64,000 bases of DNA from assembly GCA_013399875.1 (NCBI GenBank), contig VXAZ01000560.1, positions 1,478,655 through 1,542,654 on the forward strand, read 5' to 3'. Positions 60,561-64,000 of this stretch are shown in pieces. Every line of letters starts with the position of its first letter. Position 1 is the stretch's first letter. A program made the position numbers and the translations under genes. Source of the stretch: Gymnorhina tibicen (taxonomy: Eukaryota > Chordata > Aves > Passeriformes > Artamidae). The notes under the pieces were generated by a model. The model saw nothing but the letters and a program-made list of their open reading frames with translations, searched no databases and was not told where the DNA came from.

Positions 60561-60604
60561 GCTTCCATTTGGATATCAAAGCATTTTAAATGTATCACCC
60601 CGCT

Positions 60605-60690
60605 CCAACATGCGGAGGAGGAAACTGAGGCAGACAAAAGGGATATGAGTCCATGGTCCCCTCGGGGTCGGTGATGGAATGGGAGGTGAC
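60605..60690 (-). mobile_element. Possible MIR SINE relic, reverse orientation
   Basis: CATGCGGAGGAGGAAACTGA followed by GGCAGACAAAAGGGA resembles the reverse MIR core ACAGATGAGGAAACTGAGGC. The match weakens quickly afterwards, so it could be coincidence. Confidence 0.35.
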
Positions 60691-62744
<2,054 letters not shown>

Positions 62745-63081
62745 TTAGGAGGGCGCTGATAAATTTTAAGGGCTGTGGGACCCCTTGCTGATGGACCCCG
62801 AACCCGCCACCGCCGCATCCCCGCTTCCCTTCGTGCCGACCCGAAACCTCCGCTCCCACTCCCCAAAAACAGGGTCCAACTTCAACCAAACACCCAGACG
62901 GAGACGGTGCAATGCTGGGGCCCTTTCCCTGGTCCCCAAACCTTTAAAAAAAAAAAAAAAATTAAAAAAAGGCAGAATGAGTTAAAAGCTAAAAACTCCT
63001 TTGCAAGTCCACTTGCGGAGCGCGTATCTCCCTTTGCTCTCTCCCTGACCCCGCTGCTTGCGGTGTAGCCAGTGTTTGCCC

Positions 63082-63116
63082 GCCAATTTGGCAAATCCTA
63101 AACATTTGGATGCCAA
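63082..63116. promoter_or_regulatory. Cluster of three NFI half-sites
   Basis: GCCAA at 63082-63086 and TTGGC at 63088-63092 are separated by a single T. Another GCCAA lies at 63112-63116. These are half-sites for the NFI family. The order is not the canonical TTGGC(N5)GCCAA palindrome. The cluster sits about 425 bp upstream of NFIA exon 2, so autoregulation is possible but inferred. Confidence 0.3.
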
Positions 63117-63746
63117 TCAATGTTTGTATGGGGAAGTCTAAAGTATAGTAAAACTTTCCCTAAGATATATTTGGAAATAGCAGCCGGCAGAATAGTAAAA
63201 TGCCACTATAGCTGTATGTACAATTACAATGAAGGGTGGTTTTCACTCTGGTTCCTAAACAGGGAAGGGAGCGAGAAGTACCGCGGTCGATTTATCCCGC
63301 GAGCGCAACAATAACTAACACTAAAATCCTAGAAAAAGCAAGCCCTGCAATTTATCTTTTTTTTTCAAAAAAAAGTTTTGTTTGTATTCAGTCAAAAAGT
63401 AAAAAAAAAATAAAAACTTGATATCTGGGCGTATTAGATAAAGTCAAACTCTGAGCCTTCCTATAAAATAAAAAAGAAAACCAACCCAAAAAACCCAGGA
63501 AAAATTGAAAAACGCAGTAACAGAAAACTGTAGCACAACTTGTGCAAATACGCAAAGAATTATTAATTGTGTCAGATTTTCAGATATTTAAAAAGAAATG
63601 CCCTACTCGGAAAGTTAGTTTGGCCATCCGGAGACACTGCTTGCTTTGTGTAATGAGGAGTTAAAGATCACCCCTCTCCTTTGGCACAAAAATAATCGTA
63701 ATTAAAATTATGCTGACGCTAAAAAAAGGCAAAAAAGACCCCTTGC

Positions 63747-63790
63747 TTTTTTTTTTTTTTAAATAATTTATATAGATAGATAGATAGATT
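63747..63790. repeat. Poly-T and GATA microsatellite
   Basis: A 14-T run (63747-63760) is followed by an AT-rich spacer and TAGATAGATAGATAGATT (63773-63790), about four GATA units. A simple repeat likely to be length-variable. Confidence 0.85.
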
Positions 63791-64000
63791 TTCCTCAGAA
63801 AGTATTACAGAAATCAGCCAAAGAGATCAAAACATATTATAATATACTGGGGCCATGCTTCTTGTTTTTTCCCTGAATAAATGAATGACCGAACTCCAGG
63901 CTGCACATAAAAACGTATCCAGCCTGTGGGGCCTGATCCAGCGCCGCGTGCTGGGGACGTCCCTGCTTCCAGATCCTCCTTTTCTCAGGATTGGGCCCTC

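Overview
This window is vertebrate nuclear DNA and almost certainly comes from a bird. Two things support that. It carries CR1 LINE 3' ends typical of birds, reading GGGTTGGAAGGGA...CCTTCCAACCC with 8-bp ATTCTRGG-type tails. It also contains one unmistakable protein-coding exon of the nuclear factor I transcription factor NFIA, on the minus strand at 62126-62657. CR1 also occurs in other reptiles, so bird rather than crocodile or turtle is an inference from the CR1 subtype and the compact intron.

The NFIA exon is exon 2, 532 bp. It encodes nearly the whole DNA-binding/dimerisation region and is bounded by a textbook acceptor and a perfect CAG|GTAAGT donor. Transcription runs right to left, so 62658-64000 is the 3' end of intron 1. 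Positions 1-62125 appear to be the start of the very long intron 2, because no exon 3 or other coding exon could be recognised. All other open frames look like chance frames in intronic DNA or readings through CR1.

The intron layout is as follows. Positions 1-7.7 kb are AT-rich, with a 99-bp tandem duplication and an assembly gap in poly-A. From 7.7 to 31 kb there is mixed intronic sequence holding five CR1 fragments, a fold-back DNA-transposon relic (29.33-29.57 kb), and several AT-rich blocks with TCF/LEF, homeodomain and POU-type words that look like regulatory elements. From 31 to 36 kb there are short CpG-rich blocks, a degenerate 20-bp minisatellite (31.81-32.15 kb), a 36-bp exact repeat pair and a duplicated gap edge. 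From 36 to 53 kb repeats are sparse, with one long CR1 at 39.3 kb and candidate enhancers at 39.9, 43.5, 45.0-45.9 and 47.0 kb. From 53 to 64 kb there is one CR1 stub, a strongly CpG-rich block at 54.9-55.2 kb, candidate regulatory blocks at 54.5, 57.6-59.2 and 60.2 kb, and then the NFIA exon.

The functional story is one developmental transcription-factor gene and the non-coding DNA of its large intron. Calls of candidate regulatory DNA rest only on base composition and motif words read by eye. No alignment was possible, so their confidence is low. I found no novel multi-gene system, CRISPR array, complete mobile element or RNA gene.
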